From assembly GCA_030679035.1 (NCBI GenBank), contig JAUXTH010000014.1:1-42820 (forward strand): a stretch of DNA of 42,820 bases. The letters run 5' to 3'. The translations under genes and the position numbers were made by a program. The notes below the pieces were generated by a model. It made no database searches and was not told the origin of the DNA. It worked only from the letters and a program-made list of their open reading frames with translations. This document shows positions 34,011-41,935 of the stretch, piece after piece (position 1 is the first letter of the stretch; every line of letters begins with the position of its first letter). The DNA comes from Methylobacter sp. GTDB taxonomy: Bacteria; Pseudomonadota; Gammaproteobacteria; Methylococcales; Methylomonadaceae.

Positions 34011-36413
34011 CTAATATTTCAGCGACGCGCTAATAAAATAGGTACGTTGCGGATAAGGATGGTTTTCAAAGGCATTGGCATCAAAAACGTTATCAATTCC
34101 CGCTGAGATGGTGCTTTTCAGTTTTGGGTTAATCGGTAACTTATAAGAGGTTTTCAAATCGACGAAAGTGGATTCATCGGTACCGCCCATGACATTTGCC
34201 GCCGTGTCGGTGTTAGCCAAAGTTTGAAACGAGTCACTGCGATAACGGACGCCTACTGATGCAGCCCATGGCTGCGTAATGTGATAAGTAGCCGAGCCGT
34301 TGATTTGCAACTGGGGAATGCGATCCCATTCTTTGCCGGTGTAGTTCGCGCTGTTAGTTCCGATAGGATTGTGTTTGGTAATCTGCTTGTTCATTATGGT
34401 GGTATTAGCCATTAAATCGACCGGCAGGTTAAACACCTCGTTCTGTTGATAGGTCAAATCCACTCCAACGGCCTCGGTTTGATCAATGGGCTGAAAGGTT
34501 GTTGTAGTCTGACCATTGATGGTTACAGTGGTACTGTTAATTTCATTATTGATTTGATCAAAAAAGAAATTGGCGCGCACATAACCCCTGGGAATATCGT
34601 ATTGGGTCATGAAGTTATGGAAGTAGCCAACCTCAGGCCCTAAACCGGGAGCAGAAAAAGTGGCGCTATTAAGTTTGGACAAGCTAGCGAACATTTCTTC
34701 TGCAATCGGGAAGCGATACGCCTTGGAAAACGAATAGCGGAACGTCCAATTGTTGGGTGAGTATTCCAATGACGCTTTGGGCGAAATGCGGGAGGCGTCG
34801 CGATTGGCATAGTTTTGAATATTCGTTTCATTTGCCACTGTAGTCGGATCGTCAAATACCCGAACATGGCCATCCATCGCTTGCCAGTGGTCGAATCTTC
34901 CTCCGGCCATTACACTCCAGTCGGGCAAGAATCGCCATTCCAATTGAGAAAAAGCACTGTTGGTTTGAGTTGCACCGCCGCTGTCGTTGGTTTTAATATC
35001 GGCCGATCCGGCCTTATAATTGTTGCTGTTATAAACATCCAGATTCAGACTGGCGTGATTAAACTGATAGCCGCCCATAAAGGACAAATCATCCCTACCC
35101 AGGAATTTGTCGTTCGCCAACTTCAGATCGTAAGTCGCCCACCAGGGTTTTTCATCGGAAACCTGGCCTTTGTTTTTGTTTAGCGGATGATTGGGATTAA
35201 GATTTGAACTAATAGTTCTGTCCTTGAATGCGTCGTAGTAACTGGCGGTCGTATCAATGCTCCAGTTAGTTGAGATTTTGCCCTTCAAACCCAAGCCATA
35301 ATTTAGCGCTTGGCGCTCCGAATCACTGACCGAGAAAACCGAGCCGGGAACAGCAAACCTTTTCCCTCCAGCTGTCCTGTAGTTTTGACTCGCTGACAGC
35401 CCAGCAGCCGTTGCCCCTCCCCATGCCGTGTTGCCCGCCGCATCTCTTAACAAACTGTTCGGGTCGTCAACTTTCCCTACGCGATCTTCATAGGCAATAG
35501 TAAAGCGCCCCTGTAACTCTTCGGTAAAGTCATAAGCGAATTTTGCTTTGAACAAGTCCGTCGTTTGCTGGGAAACCCCGATATCACCGTAAGCAATCGC
35601 CGGAGCTTCAGTTGTTGTTTGGTAACCTTCCCCTCCCGTGACTGCCGTCCCTCCGGCTGCCGTAGTTAAAGCGGCGGCATTGATGCTCTGCGGCTGGCCC
35701 TCATTTTCAAAACGGTTATAAGAGCCCCAAACGCTAAACCTGTCTATCCGATCACCGGCAGAAATAAAGGTTTTATAGCCCGTTAAGGTTTCATTTCGCC
35801 CTGACCTATGCATATTCTGAAACATGCCGGTGGCGTCCATCTGGGCTTCAAATTTTTCCGGCATTTTGGTATTCAGGTTTATCACGCCGCCCATTGAGTT
35901 GCCGCTGTATTGCGATGAAAACGGACCGTAAAGCACTTCCGCCGAATCGATTTCGCTGGGAGACACCATCGACCATCTGGGCGCTCCATTGTATGTAGTG
36001 CGCAAAGGATTGTGCAATGGCATGCCGTCGGCATAAACCATGCTGTGTGCGGTTTGAAATGAATTTGAGCTGCGTATGCCCAAAGTGCCGTTTGGATCAC
36101 CCATAAAACGCTTGCGAATCAATACGCCGGGGGCATATCTGATAGTATCCTCAACCGTTGTGGCATTGACTTTGGTTTGAACGTCGGCGGCATCGATAGT
36201 GTAAGTAGGCGTTGCCTTAGTGGTATCCGGGAATTTTCTATCGGTCGCAGTGCCGTAAGTCACCATATCTTCGCCTTGGTATTTATCAGCTTTTACCTGG
36301 TTTTTTTGGGTAGTCGTTTGTTGTTTATCTGCCTTTTTAGCCTTCACCGGCTCAGCCGCAACTCCGCAACTTAAATAAGTTGCTCCCAGTAGTAGTAGTA
36401 GGTATTTTCTCAT
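34011..36413 (-). CDS. TonB-dependent outer-membrane receptor 2
   Basis: An 800-residue TonB-dependent transporter. Signal peptide MRKYLLLLLGATYLSCGVAA, a Lys/Gln-rich linker, a TonB-box-like EDMVTYG at about 50, a plug (ADVQTKVNATTVEDTIRYAP, VYADGMPLHNP, SEIDSAEVLYGPFSSQYSGNSMGG) and a beta-barrel ending YFISASLKY. Paralogue of receptor 1 by plug sequence. Its signal peptide instead resembles that of receptor 3 (LLLG..YL..G.AAEPV.A.K). No CxxxM motif. Ligand unknown; a metal chelate or siderophore-like complex is a reasonable guess. The sigma-54-type element predicts a leader of only about 30 bases, and no strong ribosome binding site is seen. Confidence 0.93.
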   Translation of the reverse strand: MRKYLLLLLGATYLSCGVAAEPVKAKKADKQQTTTQKNQVKADKYQGEDMVTYGTATDRKFPDTTKATPTYTIDAADVQTKVNATTVEDTIRYAPGVLIRKRFMGDPNGTLGIRSSNSFQTAHSMVYADGMPLHNPLRTTYNGAPRWSMVSPSEIDSAEVLYGPFSSQYSGNSMGGVINLNTKMPEKFEAQMDATGMFQNMHRSGRNETLTGYKTFISAGDRIDRFSVWGSYNRFENEGQPQSINAAALTTAAGGTAVTGGEGYQTTTEAPAIAYGDIGVSQQTTDLFKAKFAYDFTEELQGRFTIAYEDRVGKVDDPNSLLRDAAGNTAWGGATAAGLSASQNYRTAGGKRFAVPGSVFSVSDSERQALNYGLGLKGKISTNWSIDTTASYYDAFKDRTISSNLNPNHPLNKNKGQVSDEKPWWATYDLKLANDKFLGRDDLSFMGGYQFNHASLNLDVYNSNNYKAGSADIKTNDSGGATQTNSAFSQLEWRFLPDWSVMAGGRFDHWQAMDGHVRVFDDPTTVANETNIQNYANRDASRISPKASLEYSPNNWTFRYSFSKAYRFPIAEEMFASLSKLNSATFSAPGLGPEVGYFHNFMTQYDIPRGYVRANFFFDQINNEINSTTVTINGQTTTTFQPIDQTEAVGVDLTYQQNEVFNLPVDLMANTTIMNKQITKHNPIGTNSANYTGKEWDRIPQLQINGSATYHITQPWAASVGVRYRSDSFQTLANTDTAANVMGGTDESTFVDLKTSYKLPINPKLKSTISAGIDNVFDANAFENHPYPQRTYFISASLKY

Positions 36414-36453
36414 TGTTTTAATTTTTAATAGTGATGAGTGGTTTTTGTATCAA

Positions 36454-36469
36454 GGCACATTGCATGCCA
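36454..36469 (-). promoter_or_regulatory. sigma-54 -24/-12 promoter of receptor 2
   Basis: Minus strand TGGCATGCAATGTGCC: GG at 36468-36467 and GC at 36456-36455 with correct spacing. The predicted start of transcription is about 36443, thirty bases before the ATG. Confidence 0.7.
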
Positions 36470-36641
36470 AGCTACCAAGGCCATAGCGGCACTGCCTATC
36501 AGGCCCTCCGCACTTTATTTTTTTATTTCTTGTAATCAATTGCTTAAAACTTGATTTCAATTTCCTGGAGACTTTATTAAATGACCACGCACGCCCTGAA
36601 CTAGCCTCCAAGCTTTTATTGCAGGGAATGTTCCTGATATA

Positions 36642-36683
36642 AAGTGCGGCATATGACGCACTTTAGTGTGTTAAATAACTCTG
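36642..36683 (-). promoter_or_regulatory. conserved 42-bp upstream block, copy 2
   Basis: The most symmetrical copy: AGTGCGGCATATGACGCACT is a 20-bp dyad with one mismatched pair, followed by GTGTTAAATAAC. It lies about 174 bases upstream of the -24 element, farther than in the other two genes but still within the range over which enhancer-bound activators reach a sigma-54 promoter. Confidence 0.7.
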
Positions 36684-36734
36684 TTTAATAAAATTTCTGT
36701 TCCGGCAATGGTGCCCCCCCTCTTAGCTTTAGTT

Positions 36735-36895
36735 GTAACTATTCAGCCTATAGAGAAATGGAACGCGGATGACACTGATTAAACGGATAATCACGGATTT
36801 AATAGCGCAAACAAATTGGGCTGAGACTAAAAATCCGTGTAAATCCGTCCTATCCGTGTCATCCGTGTTCTATTTGGCATACGCTGAATAGTTAC
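36735..36895. repeat. hairpin repeat element with 12-bp terminal inverted repeats
   Basis: GTAACTATTCAG (36735-36746) and CTGAATAGTTAC (36884-36895) bound the element. Inside, GAACGCGGATGACAC (from 36761) is mirrored by GTGTCATCCGTGTTC ending at 36870. The inner arms are relatives of the repeat at 13460-13548. The element lies between the receptor 2 control region and the end of receptor 3. Confidence 0.65.
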
Positions 36896-36937
36896 CTTTA
36901 GTTTTGAAAAGGAAGCTATATATCTCATGCCTTTTGC

Positions 36938-36967
36938 GTAATGGACGATCGGTCGGTCATCCATTAC
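36938..36967 (-). terminator. terminator-like hairpin after receptor 3
   Basis: GTAATGGA (36938-36945) pairs with TCCATTAC (36960-36967) 48 bases beyond the receptor 3 stop. On the minus strand only a short run of purines and ACG follows, so efficiency is uncertain. Confidence 0.4.
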
Positions 36968-37014
36968 AGAGCTGACAAATAATTTCAGGTACTCATTATT
37001 CATCCACCCTTCAA

Positions 37015-39240
37015 TTAGTAATTTACCGTCATGCCGACATTGAATGAGCGTCCCATGCCGGGAACCGCCGTTCCGGTAGCGCTTCTTTCCCCTATATAAG
37101 TGCCGCCTAAAGGCAGGGAGTAATTCTTATCCAGCAGGTTGTCTATGCCGCCATCAATGCGTAAATGCTTCCAGGTATAGCTGCTGCGCAGGTTGAGCAG
37201 TGCGTAACCAGCGGTTTTAGGCTCTACCCGGACGGTTTGTATGTCGCTTTTAGGCGCGACTATTTGCGTTTCGATCGTATTGGACCAACCGCCGCGCTTA
37301 TGTTCCAGCGCTACCGTCGCGTTGAACGGCATCTGCTGATACAGGTTGCCGCCGGTGTCGTTGTTCTGCCCTCTGACATAATTCAAGACGGTTTTACCGG
37401 TCAGGTTGCCGTATTTGACGTTTTCCAATAACAGTTTGGAACCGGAAACATCGACGCCGAACAGATGCGCGTCGTAATTACCCAGTTGCAGAAAATTAAA
37501 GCCGCCAGACGGACTGGCGCATGTCTTGCCATTGGCTGTTTGACAAAGACCGGCGTCAATATAGTTTTCAACATGGGTGTAAAAGGGCGTGATTTTAGTT
37601 TCCCAGTCTTCTTGTTCGGCATCATGCCAGTTGGCTGTGGCGCTGACGGTGTGCGCGACTTCCGGCTTAAGGTTAATGTTGCCGACATAGCCGTTGCCGT
37701 CACCGACCCAGTTATTCATAAACATCGCCATGGATCCGCGAGACCAGGCAAAGCGTTCGTAAAGATTGGGCGAGCGGGTTTTTCTGGCAGCCCCCAGCTC
37801 ATAAGTCTGCATGTCGTTGAAGGTATATCGCGCCAATGCCGTCCAATCGATATTCACATCGGTTTGTTTTTTATTTTGGCTGTTAACAGTCCGTGCTTCT
37901 GGCGTGACTGCGCCATAATCCATCACATTACCCGCATTCATTTCCACGATACCGACACGGGCGCCGAGTTGAGTCAGCCATTGCTGGTTCCAGCGGCCTT
38001 CCCACTCGGTAAACAGATCAATGCGGTCACGTTTTCCTGCATTGATATTCCAGTATGGTGCGGGGCCTCTCATCATATTTTGCATCATCGTTGCTGGCGG
38101 CGGCAGAGTCGGCCCAATCGGATCCCACCAGTCGTCCAAGCGATAACGCTGATATTCGCTACCGACAGTCAGCAAATGCTTGTCGGTAATATCGATATTG
38201 GCTTTTACCGACAGGCCTTGGTTAACGCCATGCGTATCCATAGGCATGTTACGGGTTGGCGTAGTCATTTTATCCGCGAGGAAATTCATCTTGTGCTGGG
38301 CATCCTCGTGATAAGCGCGGGTTTCCAGATTACCCCACTGGAACTTGCTCTTGGTGAAGACATTGGCGAACCAGCTGTCATCCCCGGTCATGTCCATACG
38401 CACGTTGGGGAAGGCTTGATAAGGGATGTTTTGCTGACCGACCTTGATAACGGCAAGATGGTCGTCTTTACGCAAGGCCAACGACAGCGATTGGTTCTCG
38501 GATTTATAGGCTGAAGAACTGACTACATCATTGCCGTTTTTTGTATTTGTGGTAGTGAAATTTCCGCCCGCCTTGTAATTACGGGACTGCACCGTTGAGC
38601 CGGTGTACTTAAGCTCGGCATGTTCGTTAGCTATCGAGGCGGCAATATTGCCTCCCCGCGCATCGCCGTTGCTGCGATAAAAAGTTGAGGCCTGTCCTTT
38701 TAACAACGGTCCCTTGCCATCTTCGGCAAATTCGGGATCGGCTGAGTTAACGCGAATAGTGCCGCCGATACTGTCGCCGCCCATGCTGACCGGCGTGATT
38801 CCGGCAAGCACCTGGGCGCTCAGTACGCTGGAAGGGGCGACATAAGACAGCGCAGGATTCATATGATTGGCGCAAGCCGAAATCAAATTCATGCCATCGA
38901 CTTGAACCCGCAAACGGTCGTCCGCCATGCCGTGGATAATGGGTCGACTGGAAATGCCGCCACCGCCGGAAAAACTCATGCCGGGCGTACCATTAAGCAT
39001 TTGGGCGGTATCGCTGGTTGCGGTTCTGGCGAGGGCTATTTTTGAATGGTCTAGATAGGATCCAAACGGCTGATCGATATTGGATCTTTGAGCCTTGATG
39101 GTCAGCATATCCAAAACCAACGGTTCCTCAGTCTTTTTTGCAGTCTCTTTTTTCTGGACGGGTTTGGCTGCCGTCACCGGCTCGGCGGCAATTCCGCTAC
39201 CTAAATAGCTTACTCCCAGCAATAGTGCGTATTTTTTCAT
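37015..39240 (-). CDS. TonB-dependent receptor 3, OprC-type copper receptor
   Basis: A 741-residue TonB-dependent transporter. Start chosen at 39240 (MKKYALLLGVSYLGSGIAAEP), a good signal peptide with AAAGGA upstream; the frame extends to 39285, but the predicted sigma-54 transcript start lies at about 39288, leaving almost no leader for that choice. The TonB box is LDMLTIKA. The plug contains DGMNLISACANHMNP with C123-A-N-H-M127, matching the CxxxM copper site of Pseudomonas OprC; H316-K-M318 gives the HxM half at similar spacing (193 residues here, 180 in OprC). Methionine-rich barrel loops (MTTPTRNMPM, PATMMQNMMRG) also suit copper. The barrel ends SFNVGMTVNY. Import of copper for copper-dependent enzymes is the likely role. 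Confidence 0.9.
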   Translation of the reverse strand: MKKYALLLGVSYLGSGIAAEPVTAAKPVQKKETAKKTEEPLVLDMLTIKAQRSNIDQPFGSYLDHSKIALARTATSDTAQMLNGTPGMSFSGGGGISSRPIIHGMADDRLRVQVDGMNLISACANHMNPALSYVAPSSVLSAQVLAGITPVSMGGDSIGGTIRVNSADPEFAEDGKGPLLKGQASTFYRSNGDARGGNIAASIANEHAELKYTGSTVQSRNYKAGGNFTTTNTKNGNDVVSSSAYKSENQSLSLALRKDDHLAVIKVGQQNIPYQAFPNVRMDMTGDDSWFANVFTKSKFQWGNLETRAYHEDAQHKMNFLADKMTTPTRNMPMDTHGVNQGLSVKANIDITDKHLLTVGSEYQRYRLDDWWDPIGPTLPPPATMMQNMMRGPAPYWNINAGKRDRIDLFTEWEGRWNQQWLTQLGARVGIVEMNAGNVMDYGAVTPEARTVNSQNKKQTDVNIDWTALARYTFNDMQTYELGAARKTRSPNLYERFAWSRGSMAMFMNNWVGDGNGYVGNINLKPEVAHTVSATANWHDAEQEDWETKITPFYTHVENYIDAGLCQTANGKTCASPSGGFNFLQLGNYDAHLFGVDVSGSKLLLENVKYGNLTGKTVLNYVRGQNNDTGGNLYQQMPFNATVALEHKRGGWSNTIETQIVAPKSDIQTVRVEPKTAGYALLNLRSSYTWKHLRIDGGIDNLLDKNYSLPLGGTYIGERSATGTAVPGMGRSFNVGMTVNY

Positions 39241-39298
39241 TTTTTCCTTTAGATACCTGGTGAAATGTTTCATGAAGTAATTCATGGTTCACTGATAA

Positions 39299-39314
39299 CG
39301 CACTTTTCATGCCA
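39299..39314 (-). promoter_or_regulatory. sigma-54 -24/-12 promoter of receptor 3
   Basis: Minus strand TGGCATGAAAAGTGCG: GG at 39313-39312 and GC at 39301-39300, correct spacing. The predicted start is about 39288, giving a leader of about 48 bases to the ATG at 39240. Confidence 0.72.
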
Positions 39315-39374
39315 AATCACCAAATCCTTGTCAGCCCTGACTTACAAGATTTTATCGAGGAAGTGCTTTAATAA

Positions 39375-39416
39375 AAGCGCGTCATATGCCACACTCAAGC
39401 GCGTTAAATAACACAG
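39375..39416 (-). promoter_or_regulatory. conserved 42-bp upstream block, copy 3
   Basis: Reads GCGCGTCATATGCCACAC in the CATATG dyad and GCGTTAAATAACAC in the second one (plus-strand reading). It is the most diverged copy, yet keeps the length and both dyads. It lies about 62 bases upstream of the -24 element, nearly the same distance as for receptor 1. Confidence 0.7.
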
Positions 39417-39612
39417 TTAGCAATATCCTGTTCCGGGTAACCGGCGGAATTTCGCAAGGCGCTGGATAACAAGAACAAGCAGGCAAGATAAAATCACGCA
39501 GTGTAAAACAGCGGCATACTGGCTAGCCCGCGGCAAGAACTAACAAAAGCGGTTTAAAATCGGTTAAAATGAAAAATTCTGACAATAATCCTGCAACGGG
39601 TTGATAGCTTTC

Positions 39613-40701
39613 ATGCATACAAAATATATTACTGATGACCTGAGAATTTGCGAGACTAAAGAAGTCATTGCACCGGTTCAGGTTCATACTGAAATGCCGA
39701 TTAGCGAGGCTGCGGCGCAAACGACTGCACTAGCCAGGCTGGACATCCACAAAGTACTGACCGGCCTAGATGATCGGCTGGTTGTGGTCGTGGGGCCTTG
39801 CTCCATTCATGATCCGGTAGCGGCGCTTGACTACGCCCAGCGTTTGAAAGCGATTAAAGACGAGTTAATTGATGACTTGGTGATCGTGATGCGGGTCTAT
39901 TTTGAGAAACCGCGCACGACGGTGGGCTGGAAAGGCCTGATTAATGACCCTGATCTGGATTCCAGCTTCAATATCAACAAGGGCCTGCGCATCGCCAGAC
40001 GCTTGTTACTGGATGTGAATGAAGCGGGCGTTCCGGCCGCAACCGAATACCTGGATTTAATCACGCCGCAATATGTTTCCGACTTGATCGCCTGGGGCGC
40101 AATCGGCGCCAGAACCACCGAAAGCCAGGGACACCGTGAATTGGCTTCGGGCGTGTCCTGCCCTATCGGCTTTAAGAACTCCACCGACGGTACGATAAAA
40201 ATCGCCATCGATGCGATAGGCGCGGCGATGAGTCCGCACCATTTCATCTCGCTGAATAAAGCCGGTCATTCGGCTATTTTCTCAACCACCGGCAATGAAG
40301 ACGTGCATATCATTTTAAGAGGCGGTAATGATCGCCCTAATTATGATGCGGTCAGTGTGGAGCAAGTCGCCGAAGGCTTGGTCAATGCTGAGTTAAAGCC
40401 GAATATCATGATCGATTTCAGTCATGCCAATAGCCTGAAACAATGCCAGCGGCAGTTGATCGTCGGCGACGATGTCGCCGGGCAAATCGCCAACGGCGAC
40501 CACCGGATTATGGGCGTGATGATCGAGAGCCATCTGAAGTCAGGTAGCCAAAAGGTTGTTGAAGGCCAGCCCTTAGTCTACGGCCAAAGCATTACCGATG
40601 CCTGTTTGTCCTGGGACGATACCGTTCCGTTGTTAAGAGAGCTGGCCGAAGCGGTGCAAAAACGCAGAACCGTGGACACGAGTCGGAGTTTAAGCAGATG
40701 A
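39613..40701 (+). CDS. aroG: 3-deoxy-7-phosphoheptulonate (DAHP) synthase, class I
   Basis: First enzyme of the shikimate pathway, joining phosphoenolpyruvate and erythrose 4-phosphate. The 362 residues start at [12 protein letters not shown], typical of the AroF/G/H family. Seen: [10 protein letters not shown] with the metal-ligand Cys, [19 protein letters not shown] for PEP binding, [26 protein letters not shown] and DFSHANS with metal-ligand residues. Residues near the N-terminus that set aromatic feedback are present but I cannot assign the Phe, Tyr or Trp isozyme. The stop overlaps the next gene (ATGATG), so aroG and thiSG are coupled. A TTG 12 bases upstream in frame is not needed. Confidence 0.94.
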   Translation: MHTKYITDDLRICETKEVIAPVQVHTEMPISEAAAQTTALARLDIHKVLTGLDDRLVVVVGPCSIHDPVAALDYAQRLKAIKDELIDDLVIVMRVYFEKPRTTVGWKGLINDPDLDSSFNINKGLRIARRLLLDVNEAGVPAATEYLDLITPQYVSDLIAWGAIGARTTESQGHRELASGVSCPIGFKNSTDGTIKIAIDAIGAAMSPHHFISLNKAGHSAIFSTTGNEDVHIILRGGNDRPNYDAVSVEQVAEGLVNAELKPNIMIDFSHANSLKQCQRQLIVGDDVAGQIANGDHRIMGVMIESHLKSGSQKVVEGQPLVYGQSITDACLSWDDTVPLLRELAEAVQKRRTVDTSRSLSR

Positions 40702-41675
40702 TGGTTTATGTGAACGGCGAAACCCGCGACTGCGCTGAAAACAGCAAGGTTGCCGATGTGGTTGCCGAGTTGGGCTTAACCGGCAAAAAAATCGCGATTG
40801 AATTGAATAAGGAAATCTTGCCGTTCCAGCAATACGATACGCAGGTGTTACAGGCCGGGGATCGCCTGGAAATTGTCCATGCGATTGGCGGCGGACAGGA
40901 TGATTCTTTCATGCTCGCAGGGGTCAAGTATCACTCAAGATTGCTGGTCGGCACCGGCAAATATAAGGATATGGAAGAAACCCGTTTGGCTATTGAAGCC
41001 AGCGGCGCGCAAATTGTGACGGTGGCGATACGCCGCACCAATATCGGCCAAAATCCCGGTGAGCCTAATTTGCTGGATGTCATTTCGCCGGATAAATACA
41101 CCATACTGCCCAATACCGCCGGTTGTTATACCGCCGAAGACGCGGTAAGAACCTGTCGCTTGGGCCGGGAACTGCTCGGCGGCCACAAGCTGGTCAAACT
41201 GGAAGTGTTAGCCGATCAGCTTACCTTGTTCCCCGATGTGGCGGAAACTTATATCGCCGCCGAACTGTTGGTCAAGGACGGCTTTGATGTGATGGTCTAT
41301 ACCAATGACGACCCGATTGCGGCCAAACGGCTGGAAGAGATCGGCTGCGTGGCGGTCATGCCGCTGGCCGCGCCGATTGGTTCAGGCTTGGGGGTGCGTA
41401 ATCCTTATAATATCTTGACCATCGTTGAAAATGCCAACGTACCCATTCTGGTCGATGCCGGTGTCGGCACGGCTTCCGATGCCGCCATTGCGATGGAGCT
41501 GGGCTGCGACGGGGTATTGATGAATACAGCGATTGCCGCCGCTAAAAACCCGATACTGATGGCGTCGGCCATGCGCAAAGGCATCGAAGCAGGCAGGGAA
41601 GCGTTTTTGGCAGGACGCATGCCGCGCAAGCGTTTTGCTTCCGCCTCATCGCCGATAGACGGCTTGTTTTTTTAA
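40698..41675 (+). CDS. thiG: fused ThiS sulfur carrier and ThiG thiazole synthase
   Basis: Makes the thiazole phosphate part of thiamine. Residues 1-66 are a ThiS ubiquitin-like domain ([17 protein letters not shown], ending HAIGGG). Residues 70-325 are ThiG, a TIM barrel: [10 protein letters not shown], then K167 in HKLVKLEV as the Schiff-base lysine, [12 protein letters not shown] and [16 protein letters not shown] for phosphate. The fusion has no break: the GGG tail of ThiS runs directly into ThiG (GGGQDDSF). Since ThiS normally needs a free C-terminal glycine for thiocarboxylation, the fusion must be cleaved or work differently. Such fusions are known in other bacteria. Coupled to aroG by a four-base overlap. 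Confidence 0.93.
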   Translation: MMVYVNGETRDCAENSKVADVVAELGLTGKKIAIELNKEILPFQQYDTQVLQAGDRLEIVHAIGGGQDDSFMLAGVKYHSRLLVGTGKYKDMEETRLAIEASGAQIVTVAIRRTNIGQNPGEPNLLDVISPDKYTILPNTAGCYTAEDAVRTCRLGRELLGGHKLVKLEVLADQLTLFPDVAETYIAAELLVKDGFDVMVYTNDDPIAAKRLEEIGCVAVMPLAAPIGSGLGVRNPYNILTIVENANVPILVDAGVGTASDAAIAMELGCDGVLMNTAIAAAKNPILMASAMRKGIEAGREAFLAGRMPRKRFASASSPIDGLFF

Positions 41676-41935
41676 TTGCGTAGCGCCCCCATCTACTCAT
41701 AAACATCAACTAAAAAAACATATCACCACGAACGACTGCATGGATGCAGGAGGTAGAGCAATGCAGGAGCAATTGCCGAGACACGAAGGACACGAAGTTT
41801 TTACTTTGATTTTTCTTCGTGAACTTCGTGTCTTCGTGGTGACACATCAATCTACTTAGTTTTATTGTTAAATAAACCGACTTTCTATTTGAGTTGACGC
41901 TTATTCCCGCTCCTACCCCTGATCATAGTATTTTT
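41676..41935. repeat. hairpin repeat with a 47-bp insert in one arm
   Basis: In 41723-41842, TCACCACGAA (41723-41732) pairs with TTCGTGGTGA (41833-41842), and GACACGAAGGACACGAAG (41780-41797) pairs with the continuous right arm (41815-41832). The left arm is interrupted at 41733-41779 by 47 bases holding two TGCAGGAG words, while the right arm is not. It thus looks like one repeat inserted into another. The rest of this gap before trmB holds no gene; transcription from thiSG may end at the hairpin. Confidence 0.65.

Noticed and set aside
37465-38514. 349-residue plus-strand open frame inside receptor 3
   Set aside because: It is antisense to a clear TonB receptor, has no recognisable domain, and open antisense frames are common in long G+C-balanced genes.
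39241-39285. Longer start of receptor 3 at 39285
   Set aside because: The predicted sigma-54 transcript start leaves only about three bases of leader; the ATG at 39240 has AAAGGA and begins a proper signal peptide.
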